Shown here in pieces: positions 22,831 through 33,900 of a stretch of DNA of 64,000 bases. The position numbers were made by a program, and so were the translations under genes. The DNA is from Eunapius fragilis (Eukaryota > Porifera > Demospongiae > Spongillida > Spongillidae): contig OY811993.1 of NCBI GenBank assembly GCA_963681505.1, positions 248,001 through 312,000 on the forward strand. The letters are read 5' to 3'. Each line of letters opens with the position of its first letter. Position 1 is the stretch's first letter. Below the pieces are notes generated by a model, which was not told where the DNA came from, ran no database searches, and saw nothing but the letters and a program-made list of their open reading frames with translations.

Positions 22831-23980
22831 TCTCTAGCGTGACAGCCAAGAGTCGGGTGTGGCTTTTATGGCCATCTGAATTTATATCTTGTGAATCAGT
22901 GGCCAGAACCATCTTAGGGAGGGAGTTAGCTGTCTATTGAAAGCCGAAACATGCTGAAATGACAAATGCCACTATACAAAATTCTAAAAGAATTATGCAG
23001 TTGTGTGAACCCAAAGTTGAGAGATGTGGGTTTTCTCTACTTTCACCTCTTCCATTTCCAGCTTCTCTTTCTCATTAAGCTCACCTGTTTGCCTTGAAAC
23101 ACTTTTGTCCACTTTCTCTCCTTTCTTTTTGCCTTCTAGTTTCCTCTTTTCGTCATGTAAAATAATGATGGTGAGTATATTACAAAAGAACAAAGAAACT
23201 AACCCACACAATTTCTATCACATGTGAAAAAACAGAACCACCAAAAAAATGGGTAAGATGGGTAAGAAGAAAATTTTTTTTTTCTAGAAACACAAACATG
23301 ATGATGTTGTTGTCACATGATGTGATGCTGAAATACATGTATATATATATATATACATGCTGATTCCATCCTTATAACATATTCTATCGTGGAGATATTG
23401 TACAAAAACTGAAACAATATGCTTTTTCATAATGATTAAAATATAAATTCAAAATTATACTGTATATTCTGTACAACAAACATGAGACACTGACAGCTTC
23501 CATTTTTCAAGGGCATGTGAATGTAACAACCTCCAAACACCCATACACTTAGAACACTGGAGAAATTGTACTTACATGTTCACATGATGATGTTAGCCCT
23601 TCTGCTGCAGAAAAAATTTTAGGATATGGATTATAAACTTTACTATGTAAAATGGGACAGTTTCAGACCAGATATAATGTTATTAAAATGCTTCTCATTT
23701 GGAATGTTTGAGAATTTCTTATGAATAGGCATAACTGAACAGGAGGAGCAATATATGGAATCATTTCACAGGAAACAGGCCAATATTTATTATCCCTTTT
23801 AAACTACAAAATTGCAGTATATTTGTATACCCCAAGTAAAATGCAACCATTTGAATAATATACAGTGTCTCTACAAGTGTTTATACTACTTTGCTTTGTA
23901 TCATAGGTGCTAGCCCATGCAATAAAAAGCAATGCATATTGTAGTTAGGTTAAAGAAATAGACGGATATGCGTGAGAATG
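22831..23980. other. AT-rich spacer with a short (TA)n run
   Basis: A short TA array lies at about 23,339-23,355. No supported exon was found. Confidence 0.4.
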
Positions 23981-23996
23981 GACATGGCTTGCAGGA

Positions 23997-24590
23997 GTGC
24001 GTGGCTGTAAATGCATGTCTCCCGCGAAATGCGTGAGCGTTAGCAGGTCTGAGCTATGCAGACTCCAACCCTCATGGACAAAGGACAAACTGAAGAGTTT
24101 AGGGAGCAAGCGGGTGAAACAAGAAACACAGTACGTTGGCCCTCAGGTAGAATTAAAATACGATATATGGCATACACAGAGCTCATTAAAAATTCACCCA
24201 CTTCAGTGGCGCTTTATGCAAAAACTTAGGGGTTCCCGTGTGAACAGCACCACAGTTAACCTTGCAGTGGACTTCATCTACGGAGATGATAATGATAACA
24301 TCAGCCGCCTTGCTCGGGAAGCCAAAAAACGCTCACTGAATAGAGATCTTAGGTGGAAGGGACTAGCAACTGTGAGATCCCTGGTTTTAAAAAATGACAT
24401 TGCAACCATGTACAGGAAGTATCTAGTGAAACAGAAGGCTTCAATACCTAGGAAGCCACTAATTGGAAAAAGTATGTTTTAAACCATAGCCAACAATATC
24501 ACGGGTGGTGGAAAACAGCAGGCGGCACGGGCAGGAGTGGATTACATAAAAGTTAATTACAAAACAGACAATTTTGCCATTGTAGACAAG
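23997..24590 (+). pseudogene. Unidentified gene, 5' part, broken
   Basis: An open frame with ordinary composition reads WTKDKLKSLGSKRVKQETQY, then LAVDFIYGDDNDNISRLARE and RDLRWKGLATVRSLVLKNDI, to a stop at 24,482. Coding-like sequence resumes just after that stop in another frame (reading through GVDYIKVNYKTDNFAIVDKV) and again changes frame near 24,615. Either introns are missed or the gene is decaying. It lies directly upstream of the acidic-repeat segment and is probably the same gene. Family unknown. Similar spongy, multi-copy, lineage-specific genes are common around transposons, so it may itself be transposon-derived. Confidence 0.4.
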
Positions 24591-24603
24591 GTGATTGATG
24601 TTC

Positions 24604-25615
24604 TTGATCCCTTTGCTTGATGAGCATGAGCCAGCCACACAGGAGGCATTTATCAATCAGGTTCGACACCAGCTCAGCTTGTGTGCAGAAATGAGTGGAT
24701 CTGTGATAGACCAGAGTGAGATTAATGGCGCAACCACACACTCACCAGCATATGCACTAGACCTTGTTCCTGTCAGAAGGCCAAACAGGAATCCCAAGCA
24801 TGGTGGTTACCTAGGGTGCAGTGTTTGCAGGGGAACATTCCTGTTCTATGGCCAGGCTGAGGCATGTGGCTTTAGCCAAGCTGGATCTGAAGGTGAACAG
24901 GATGAGGATGTGCCACAGGATGAGGATGTGCCAGAAGGTGAACAGGATGAGGATGTGCCAGAAGGTGAACAGGATGAGGATGTGCCAGAAGGTGAACAGG
25001 ATAAGGATGTGCCAGAACTTGAACAGGATGACGATATGCCAGAAGGTGAACAGTATGAGGATGTGCCAGAAGGTGAACAGGATGAGGATGTGCCAGAAGG
25101 TGAACAGGATGAAGATGTGCCAGAAGGTGAACAGGATGAGGATGTGCCAGAAGGTGAACAGGATGAGGATGTGCCAGAAGGTGAACAGGACAAAGATATG
25201 CTAGAGGATGAGGATGTGGAACAGGATGAGGATGTGCCAGAATGTGAACAGGATGCAGATGTGCCAGAAGGTGAACAGGATGAAGATGGAGGCGATGCAA
25301 ATGCACAAGCAGATGTACAAGATGAGGATTTGCAAGAAGAGGAGGGTGATGAAAAGGATGGAACACCTGCCCTGCACTTCATTGACTGCATTGTCCAAGG
25401 TGAGCAGAGGGCTGATGGCAATATTGTTCTGTCATGTTTAGAAGCAGCCCTTCATGCTTTGAGACAGCGGTTTCCTCATATTGCCAAAATAATCATGTCC
25501 TCCACCCTAAGAAATCGCAGAGCATCACGGTCTTCAGCTACTGACACCATCAAGAAGGCCTTCTCCACATCAGCAGTCACTTCAACACGGAATAGGCGGA
25601 ATCAAAGTAGTATGT
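24604..25615 (+). CDS. Unidentified protein with a 9-residue acidic repeat
   Basis: The frame opens LLDEHEPATQEAFINQVRHQ, passes two cysteines in GYLGCSVCRGT, then enters about a dozen 27-bp units coding EGEQDEDVP (roughly 24,886-25,290), and continues through TPALHFIDCIVQGEQRADGN and ALRQRFPHIAKIIMSSTLRN. The open frame runs to 25,698, but everything after about 25,615 is antisense to a BEL/Pao reverse transcriptase, so the native C-terminus has been cut off there. It is probably continuous with the segment at 23,997 and may have resumed at 28,598. Function is not inferable; the repeat is strongly acidic and likely unstructured. Confidence 0.45.
24886..25290 (+). repeat. 27-bp coding minisatellite (EGEQDEDVP)
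   Basis: Units of GATGAGGATGTGCCAGAAGG plus TGAACAG repeat about 13-15 times with substitutions and a few shortened units. The length is a multiple of three, which keeps several frames open on both strands. Confidence 0.95.
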
Positions 25616-28520
25616 CCATTATGTTCTGCCCAAAGGTGGGCCCAGCATACAAGCAATCGTTGAGTGATGGTCCATCACTCTTAGCTGAGGCATCATAGAC
25701 AATTCACAGTTTTGTGGTCTGCTTGTCTTCCTGTATGACTGCATGGTGTGGAAGATAATGCGTTTTCCCCGCTGGTCCATTGCATGGTGACTCCACCACT
25801 TCAACTATATTACTCTTTATCTGATCTTGCATGATGGCATCATACTGGCTCAACATTTCTAGCGTTTGCCTGAGCCGCTTCAGGAGATTGAAAAGCCAGT
25901 CTCGGCTGAGATGGTAGTTATCAGGAAGAAATGGGTGTGGCTCCTTCCAAGGAAGACACACGCAATAGCGACCATCCTGGAATGAGACACTTCTTGTGAA
26001 GTTGTCGTAAATTGATTCTTCCTTTTTTATTCCTAGGCCTTCCAGGTCCCTAAACGCTTGAAGCTTCCTGTCTAGCTTGGCAAGGTCATGCACATCCTAT
26101 GTTCAGAACATGAGAACAAAGGATGTTCATATTCGTTGTCTCAGATCCATGACAACAACCAGGAACTGGTCCAGATAGCACCCACCCAAATCTGGTCTCA
26201 ACTGCAGTGGGTCTAACTCGTCCATGTATGATCCTTCCTGTTGTCACTTTCCAATAGTAGTCAGCTCCAATCAGGACACTGATCTCAAGGTTGTTCCCTG
26301 AGTGTCTGGAATCAGCAAGGATCCAAGCCTGCTAAATATGGAAAATGCTCCACTGTCGTATCAACTGCCTGTCCAGTTAGTGGCTCACAGATGAATGGAA
26401 CGGCGTACAGAGTAAGCTCAATATCTGTTCCAGTCTTCACCCTCAGTCCAAGCTTCACAATATCACACGACTACACTCTCTCAGTTTCTGATCCGAAGGT
26501 TTTGATTGACACTGCAACAGACTTCGCACATATGTAGGACTTATGACTGCCACTGTCAAGAATCAGTTTGGCTGTGATGGCATCATCTGGTCTGGTCTTG
26601 TTGTAAACAGCCGTCACTGTTGTCTGCAGGAGTACAGGTGTCTTAACATCAACAAACATCGATAGGATTGAAGTATTTCTTGACCGCGGTGCTGCACCTG
26701 GAGTAGAGGCTTGGCTACGTTGTTCTTGATGAGTTGTGGAATTTGCAGTAGTTTGTCCTGAGGCAATGCAAATACTACTATGGTGTCGTCCATGGCAGTT
26801 TGAACATTTCATGGAAGATCGACAGTCCCTTCCAATGTGGCGTTTCTTCAGGCACACAAAAACATCTGCCAGTCCTCCGCAATATCTGCTTACATGCATC
26901 CTGGTCGATTACTGTTTTGCAGGAAGTAGATGAATGCTGTTCATCACAGTAGCAGCAGATCAGAGGAGAGGGTACAGCTGTGACTTATGATGTAGCTGTC
27001 GGACAATCATGACTACCAGTAGGCCTTCTGATCTGGACAGTGGTATCTGTACTTGTACTTGCTCGCTCCCTTGCTTCAATTTCCCTTTCCACGGTTCCTA
27101 TTAGTTTGTCAATCTTCCAACTTTAATCACCAATCTGTCTGCTGACTGTCACACAGAGTTCTTGAGGAAGTCGCTTCATGATGATGGATGACAGCAGGCT
27201 GCCATATGACTCTTGTGGCACACCAAGCGACTTAAGACTTCATACATGACATTCAACCTTGCTGTATAGACGGCAAAGTCCCTTGAGGTCACGTATAGAT
27301 GCAACAGCATCATGGTAAATCCATATGTCTGTTTACCACTTGTTGTTTATTACCAAAACGTTTCTTGAGCACAGCAGCAGCTTCAGCATAGTTTGCACTA
27401 GACAGAGAGATACCTGAAATTGCATCTGCAGCAGTACCTTCAAGTTTAAGGAGTGCAAGTAGTTAAAGCGATTGATGTCAGAGAGTTCAGGATTGGAGTG
27501 CACTGATGATACGAATACATCCCAGAACATTACCCAGTTGGTAAGGTCACCATTAAATTTCTTCTGCTCCACCTTTGGAAGTTTCACCTTTGGTGCTCTT
27601 CTAGCATCGAGTGCTGGCTCTACTATCACAGATGGATGTACAGTCCATACCTCGCACTAAGGGAAAATTAACATCTCGCACTAAGGGAAAATAAGATACC
27701 GCTATGAAAACTGACAGTTAGCTTAACTCTCTATGAATAACCCTTATTTTAATTAGATACCGCTATGAAAACTGACAGCTTAACTCCCTATGAATAGCCC
27801 TTATTTTCCCTTAGTGCATTAGATACCGCTATGAACACTGACAGTTAGCTTAACTCCCTATGAATAGCCCTTATTTTCCCTTTAGTGCGAGGTGTTAATT
27901 TTCCTTTAGTGCGAGGTATGGATGTTGGGGCTGTAGGATCTTGAGGTGGAGTAGCATTCCCCGTTGGGAGTCTATCGCCATCTAAACTCACTGGAATGTC
28001 ACAGTTCGTCGTAGAGGGACTGATTTCGTCCAACCGTGCTGGTTTCTCGCGGAGAAGCAGAAGATTGCTGACTCTTGTTTGGCTCGTGTCACTCAATAGC
28101 GCAACCGATGATAGCCAATTCCACCTTTTCATGGTAAATGTCTGCCTGCTCGATTTCTTCTTTAATCTCGTCTTCTTCCGTTATGGCTTCAAGAATCTCT
28201 GCATCAAGTTTCGTGATTATAGCTTGCTTTTCCCTAAGAGTTTCGGCCATTCGTTTGAGTACAGCGAGGTTGACTTGGGGAGATTCGATGGTTGTAGATA
28301 CCTGTGCGATAATTTGGGAGGTGGACAACTTATGTCCAGCCAGGATCCGCTTCCTTTTCGCAAAATGTTCAGACATGTTCTTGGCTTCCCGGCTCGAAGG
28401 ACCATGTGCAATAATCTACAAGTTGTGCGATCAATGCAGATTTATTTCTCACACTACGCTATCCAAACTCCTTCAAACTTATTTCTTAATCACGTGAGCA
28501 ATTACACAATGCAATAACAT
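25616..28520 (-). mobile_element. Truncated BEL/Pao fragment
   Basis: On the - strand, parts in order are an LTR remnant (about 28,405-28,520) followed by the primer-binding region TGGTCCTTCGAGCCGGG (28,388-28,404), gag with a coiled-coil-like start (about 28,376-27,333), zinc knuckles and protease (26,899-26,471, with ILDSGSHKSYI), and the start of a Pao-type reverse transcriptase ending near 25,616. RNase H, integrase and the second LTR are absent. It is a heavily broken fossil with many breaks, and a small MITE lies within gag. It interrupts an unidentified gene. Confidence 0.85.
27650..27916. mobile_element. Mariner-like MITE, 267 bp, TA target duplication
   Basis: The left end CCTCGCACTAAGGGAAAATT matches the complement of the right end, with the terminal motif CTCGCACTAA repeated twice in each arm. 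TA flanks both ends (27,648-27,649 and 27,917-27,918). The interior has three tandem copies of a unit with GATACCGCTATGAAAACTGA. It lies inside the BEL/Pao gag. Confidence 0.75.
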
Positions 28521-28597
28521 ATTGAAATAACTGACAGTGTACCCACAGTGTGCTGAGTGTCTCTACCATTTCAAACTACACCAGCTACTTGTGAAAC

Positions 28598-29228
28598 GTG
28601 TGTGGTGGACTAGTGATGTCTCATGATGTGCTCAGTAATGCGATGAAGCATACCAATCAGCTTCTTTCATGGATGGACTTCTCTGTAGAAGGTGTTATAG
28701 ATCGGGCATCAATTTTGTTCAACATTGAGGTGATGTATGCAACTTTTGAGTCCCATTTTTATTCTGGTTGGGCCCATACCAGGAAGTGCATGCATCCAGA
28801 GTTGACTTTGAAGGTAAACAGCATTATACATCAGTGCTGGAAAGCTGGAGTCTACTGAGCTGGGTCAAGTGAAGATCTTTGTTGATGGTTTTTTTGCAAG
28901 GCTTGATGAGATGCAGCTGCAAAAGGTTATTAGGCTAAGTGAACTTCCACTTGCAGGAAAGATCAGAGCAGTGTACCGGAGTATTGGCAGGAAGCCCGAG
29001 GCTCCATGAGCTGGTAGTAAGCATTGATTGATGCAAGGTTGTGATGGACCAACCTCAAGGAAAAAGGAGGCCAGGATAACCTATGAGCAGCTGGATTTAG
29101 AGAAGGACTTGTCCCAGTGGAAGAAGCAAGAATTGGAGGCCTATCTCAGTCACCACAAAATTGCAAAGACAGTGAACAAATCAGAACTCAATGCATGTTT
29201 CAGAACACATGCACACTACTACAATTGA
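28598..29228 (+). pseudogene. Unidentified gene, 3' part, broken
   Basis: Three open stretches in different frames read MSHDVLSNAMKHTNQLLSWM ... SGWAHTRKCMHPELTLKVNS (to 28,858), LGQVKIFVDGFFARLDEMQL ... YRSIGRKPEAP (about 28,860-29,008), and ITYEQLDLEKDLSQWKKQEL followed by EAYLSHHKIAKTVNKSELNA (to 29,228). The last resembles a SAP-like helix-extended-helix tail seen at the C-terminus of many invertebrate transposon-linked proteins. Frame changes show it is decayed or has missed introns. It may be the 3' part of the gene at 23,997-25,615, separated from it by the BEL/Pao fragment. Confidence 0.35.
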
Positions 29229-30152
29229 GCGACAATAGTTTGTAGTTGCTTGTTGTATTGTGTATTGATCTGTAAGGGCACTTTTACTCAGTGGATATGT
29301 ACAAGTACTGATGCTTACGTATCAATATGCAGTGCTTTATGAGCCATTAATTCACTTATTTGCCGTTGATGTTAAATACTTAGGTCTGGGGTTGAGACTA
29401 AAGCTACCTATAGCTACAGTGTACTTAGTAATCGGGCAGGCCCTACTACCACGTCAGTATACAACTGGTTCCAATGGGACAAGTAATGAGTCTAAAGTTG
29501 TACGAAAGTTACGTCTCTTGTTGAGGTAAAAACGTTTGGACAATTGTTTAACTTTTAAAAAGCCCAGAAAAAAGTGTACCTTTTTTCGGGACGGGTCTAA
29601 CCATTTCACATCTAATGAATACTGCAAACGAGCAGAACAATGTACAAAGCTTAGAATTGCGCTAAACATTGTGTGAAAGGTTGGGTTACTACATGTATGT
29701 ACGCATGAACTTGTGACATTTAGCACTCATCCGACTAATTTTCCAAAATGTGAGTTTGACAAAAAAGGCCAAAAAAACATTCAATTTACGTGGAACCGAT
29801 GTTAAAGGTTCATGTGCCTTGTATATATAGTCTCTGTTATGATATCCATTATCCGTTTCTCTGTATGCGCGTTATACGCAGGTCGTGATTTTAATGGCAT
29901 ACATGATACAGCCATACATGATACAGCACACATTTTATATGAGTTATTGCTGTAACTCTCAATATTCACAACCTAAAATCATAATAACCACTTTTAATAC
30001 ATAATAAAATCACACGTTTTAGTCAGAGATATTCACAATATAATAAACCTTTTAATAAAAAAACCATTACTATATGATAAAATTACACGTGTCTTGTATG
30101 CTTGTATAGACCACATGTTTGGTGGTTGGCATACACATACCTTTATCTAACT
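29229..30152. other. AT-rich spacer
   Basis: A short tandem ACATGATACAGC duplication lies near 29,902-29,928. No exon was recognised. Confidence 0.4.
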
Positions 30153-30213
30153 TCAATCTCTTAGAAGTGCCTTCATAACATTGATCAGCAGGTCTTTTCT
30201 TTGATTCTGATGG

Positions 30214-30317
30214 ATGGGATGGGATGGGTTGCGATGGGATGGGATGGGATGGGATGGGATGGGATGGGATGGGATGGGATGGGATGGGATGGGATGGGAT
30301 GGATGGATGGATGGATG
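30214..30317. repeat. (GGGAT)n pentanucleotide and (GGAT)n array
   Basis: About 17 GGGAT units are followed by GGAT units. It lies in the first intron of the adjacent - strand gene. Confidence 0.95.
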
Positions 30318-30352
30318 CTCACATAAACGTAGGATGAGTATGCTATGCTTAC

Positions 30353-30599
30353 CAGCAGTAGGAAAAACTATATTGAACTGTTGCCCATCTGTTATAGAAT
30401 CATCTTCTTCTAATTGTCTATACACATTATACTCAATGTCTAGAATTTGGCAAATGCTAGATTTCCAGTCATCTGCCTCAATGTTAAATTTCAATTGAAT
30501 AGCTTGTAGTAATTCCCTTGTTTCACCAGTAAATGTCACTCTCCTTCTTGTATGGTGATTATCATTGATTGTTACAAGCACTTTCAGAGGAGTTGCCAT
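30353..30599 (-). CDS. First exon of a gene with a ubiquitin/PB1-like N-terminal segment
   Basis: An ATG at 30,599 opens MATPLKVLVTINDNHHTRRR, VTFTGETRELLQAIQLKFNI and CQILDIEYNVYRQLEEDDSI, then ends in phase 1 at a GTAAGC donor (30,352). A basic strand, a helix starting at an ELLQAI-like segment, and an acidic turn before the last strand recall PB1 or ubiquitin-like domains. Such heads are found in several invertebrate-specific gene families. The intron starts with the GGGAT microsatellite. No second exon was found within 1 kb, so the gene may be truncated. Confidence 0.5.
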
Positions 30600-31071
30600 T
30601 TAAGAAAAAAACCCTGCAGATACATGCAGAATTACGAGTACTTTACTACGATATAATACACACAACAACATGATGCTAACCCAACATAATATCAAATAGC
30701 TTGTAATTTATTACATTGACACAATAATGTACACAACTTTTAATAAATAACATGATTTATAAACTACACAATAACTTTGATGGAAGTATGAAAAAAATTA
30801 CTTTACTAGTAAATATTCAATCGTACTTTAAAAGTTGTGACCACAATGTTTTTAATTAACTTTTGAGTTTCAATAACTCACCATTAAATTAAGCATTTAC
30901 TAAATCAAATAGTGAATATTTTTAACTTTAAAGTTAATAATGATGGTCTTTTAAATGATAACTCACTATAAAACTTAAGTCACTTGAAATCAGTGCTGTT
31001 CTACCGCATATTCATGTCTTGTGTTACTTATTAGTAGTTATTAAAATCAACTATCTCTAACTGCAATATTG
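30600..31071. other. AT-rich spacer
   Basis: It could hold the promoter of the - strand exon at 30,599. Nothing specific was recognised. Confidence 0.35.
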
Positions 31072-31090
31072 AATAACTTTGTTAATAGAG

Positions 31091-32547
31091 TTGCAATAGA
31101 TATATGACAAATGCACGTACAGGATAAACAAGTATTTAACTAGTAAACTATGTATGAGTCAACCAACTAAGTAGAGGTCTGAGACTTTAGCACGGGGACC
31201 TGCCCTTGCAAGAAATGCTCTGGCATTCGAGCGCACAAGGGAAAGGTTTAGTCTGGAATAAATGCTGTCCAGAGTGGTGGAAGTGGAGGAGTTAACCTGG
31301 ACTGAAAGGCGGGAAGCAAGTTTCTTGAATGTGTTAGAGGCTAGTTGGCCCCAGGCCCCGAATGATTCAACAACAAGGGGTATGCAACTCCAGCCTAGTT
31401 CATCACAGATCCCTGAATTTGCTTGTATCTTTCGCTGTTCTGTGGCAAAAGCTGCAGAGCCTGCTGTGTGTCCCGCTTCGGAAACTATGTCAGGTTTTAG
31501 CGGAGACGACACAGATAAGTCGAACGCAGCAGGTTTGCCATTGATGCCCCAGTTGTTGACTAGTATGTCTGCAGGTCTAGATTGTTTCTGGTCATGGCCA
31601 AGACCACTGCCAGCTTCCAGCTTAGGGTTGTATAAGGCTCTCTTGAAGAGGTGATGCAAGGTGTCGCGAAGGTGGTTGTTACGCGCAATTACATCACTAC
31701 CCCTCTTGCAGGTTAGGGCGTGGTGAGCCTCAAGGGCTTTGGTTGGGCAAAGGGCACACACAGAGCCAGGCTCACATAGCTGAATACCAAGCCACCATTT
31801 GATGGCAAATTGACATTCGGATGGTGTTAAATGCAAGCCTAAGGCTGGTGATGGGGTAACGCGCAACCAAGAGCTAGCATGTGGGGATGAGACGGAAAGA
31901 AGTCGGGCTCGGTCAGCCAGGGTGCTGCATTGCAAGAGAGATTGAAACTGTTTGTCTTCAAGATTCTGTGACAAAACATGTCGAATGGTGTGGATGGAGT
32001 CAAAGGTTGATGAAAGAGCTTCATCGGGAGAAACAAGGGCATTATAAATATTGATGGCCTTGAGGAGGTATGGTGAATTGATGTGGTCAGGGAAGGAGGC
32101 ACTAATAGAGCTGATGTATGCAGCTGAGCAATGGAGGAAAACAGATCGAAGGCCCAAACCGCCATGCAATAAGCTCAGCGTGGCTTGCTTCCAGGCTGGG
32201 CAGTTAGGTGACAAGTCAATAGCCGTGCACTCCATGAAGCAAGCTCTGACATTATCATCAAATGTAGCGAGAGCGGATTGAATCAAATTTGGAGGTGTGG
32301 TGCATGCAATGTGCGTGAGCTTGCAGAAGGCAGCACACTGGCGAAGTAGAGTTAGGGCAATCTGGGGATCCTCTAGTTTCTGCAGTTGCTGGTGCAAGAT
32401 ATTGGAAGCCCTGATGGCTGATGATGCGAAGTCTTCACAAAAGCTTTTATCTCCAATTGGTGACCCAAGAATGACAAAATTGGGAACGTTGGAGCGTGTA
32501 GTGATAGCATCATGAAATTCAAGTAGGGGGTTTTTGCAAAAAAGTTC
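31091..32547 (-). mobile_element. 5'-truncated LINE with C-terminal restriction-like endonuclease
   Basis: A 1,457-bp insertion is bounded by a 19-bp direct repeat AATAACTTTGTTAATAGAG (31,072-31,090 and 32,548-32,566). Its - strand frame runs from within the end of the reverse transcriptase (about 32,530) to a stop at 31,159. It contains the thumb-like HGGLGLRS motif, a CCHC zinc motif (CALCPTKALEAHHALTCKRG) and RPADI...AAFDLSV, fitting the PD-x(12-14)-D signature of restriction-like endonucleases of the R2/CRE/NeSL type. It has no poly-A tail. The frame is open throughout, so the copy is young although truncated at its 5' end. Confidence 0.8.
31159..32530 (-). CDS. LINE open reading frame, C-terminal part
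   Basis: It encodes the end of a non-LTR reverse transcriptase followed by the endonuclease. The visible order is VILGSPIGDKSFCEDF, the HGGLGLRS stretch, a long helical linker, the CCHC zinc motif and the PD...D nuclease core with RPADILVNNW and DLSVSSP. The normal role is nicking the genomic target and copying the RNA into it. The 5' two-thirds, including the catalytic reverse transcriptase motifs, are absent because the copy is 5'-truncated, so it cannot move by itself. Confidence 0.75.
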
Positions 32548-32566
32548 AATAACTTTGTTAATAGAG

Positions 32567-33329
32567 GGCTTTGAACATCATGGTTTATGAGGCTTTGATA
32601 TAATTATTTTACTGCTTACAATAATTGATGGTCTGTTAGTATTTTCAGAATGACTGCAACATATGTTTAAAAAAAACATTCAATCCTGAGTTATGGGAGT
32701 TTTAAAGCTGTCGATTCTTTCGTGACACCCTGTATACAAGTTCAGTTTGGACTAGATTTGAGAAGGTCCATGGTTTTTGTTGTACTAGACATGGCTTTGC
32801 TCAGTAGCAACCAACATACATATGTAGCAAGCTTCTTGCCATGTTCCAACATACCCTCATACATATCACATGTTCCCTCCACTCAAGATATACATTTCAG
32901 ATTCTTAGGCCAGCTCGATTTATACTACCATGGACCAACGGTACCATTTTACTAATTTCATTTTTTAAGGCTGAGGCCTTAAAAATGAAATTAGTAAAAC
33001 ATGAAATTAGTTAAATATTTAAGGCTGAGGCTTTATTGCTATTGGTACATCCTGGTTAGAACCACATAAAGAGGGGGTGAGCATGTACACAAAGAAATGG
33101 AATAACAACAAACGGAACAGTGTCCAGCGAAATCACCAGTGTGATACATTTTCAAATCTTCCAGGAAAAGCAAAAGAAAAGTAGTGCTTGCATTGAAGTG
33201 TATGGCTAATGCCTCACCTTTGAAAATGTTTGACAGTAAGTAATATCACAAGCAGAATGTCCAAATAAGTGCTCAATCCACAACAAAGACTCCAAACAGG
33301 AACATAGGAACCAGTGTAGTCGCCCAACA
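32567..33329. other. Spacer with one half of a repeat pair
   Basis: Positions 32,866-32,960 match 35,512-35,610 (TATCACATGTTCCCTCCAC, GGCCAGCTC, ACCATGGACCAA, TACCATTTTACTAATTT). A local inverted repeat around TTAAGGCTGAGGC / AATGAAATTAGTAAAA follows at 32,950-33,030. No gene was seen. Confidence 0.5.
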
Positions 33330-33900
33330 GCAGAGAGATGGTAGCAGAGAAATGGTTGAAGGAAGTGAGATGGAGTGAAGGCAGATTGGAGGTGAAGGCA
33401 GAGAGATGTCAGTGAAGGCTGAGATGGTAGTGAAGGCAGAGAGATGGTTGAAGGCAGTGATGGTACTGAAGGCAGTGGTGGTACAGGTGTAGTGAAGGCA
33501 AATAAATGGAGTTTAGACAAAGAGATGTAGGTGAAGACACAAGGAAGGAGGTGGAGAGATGGTAGTGAAGGCACAGGAGAGAGCTAAAGGCACAGAGATG
33601 AGGGTAAATACAGGAGGTGGAGGTGAAGGCACAAAGATGGAGTGACAGCAGAGAGGTGGAGAAGGCAGAGAGATGTTGAAGGCACAGAGATGGAGGTGAA
33701 GGCGCAAGATTAAAGTAAAGGCACAAGATGGGAGGTGAAGGTACAGTGATGAGGTGAAGACACTAGACAGGGTAATGAAGGCAATGCAGTGGATAGAGGT
33801 TGAAGACAGAGATAAAGGCAGAGATGGGGATGAAGACACATGGAGGTGAAGGTAAAGAGATGGGATTGAAGGTAGAGATGAAGGTCGAGAATGTGAGAGG
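33330..33900. repeat. Irregular GA-rich minisatellite
   Basis: Degenerate units of the type GAAGGCAGAGAGATGG and GGAGGTGAAGGCAC repeat for nearly 600 bases, with strong purine bias on the + strand. Long leucine/serine/proline frames on the - strand are its shadow. Confidence 0.85.

Noticed and set aside
24886-25290. CRISPR-like array
   Set aside because: Units are directly adjacent with no unique spacers; it is a coding minisatellite in a eukaryote.
24846-25421. Serine/cysteine and histidine/leucine-rich frames opposite the acidic repeat
   Set aside because: Shadows of a 27-bp repeat whose length keeps all frames open.
25616-25698. C-terminus of the acidic-repeat reading frame as native protein
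   Set aside because: This piece is exactly antisense to a Pao reverse transcriptase segment, so the open frame is fortuitous.
27996-28517. 173-aa + strand frame
   Set aside because: Antisense to BEL/Pao gag; no codon or similarity support.
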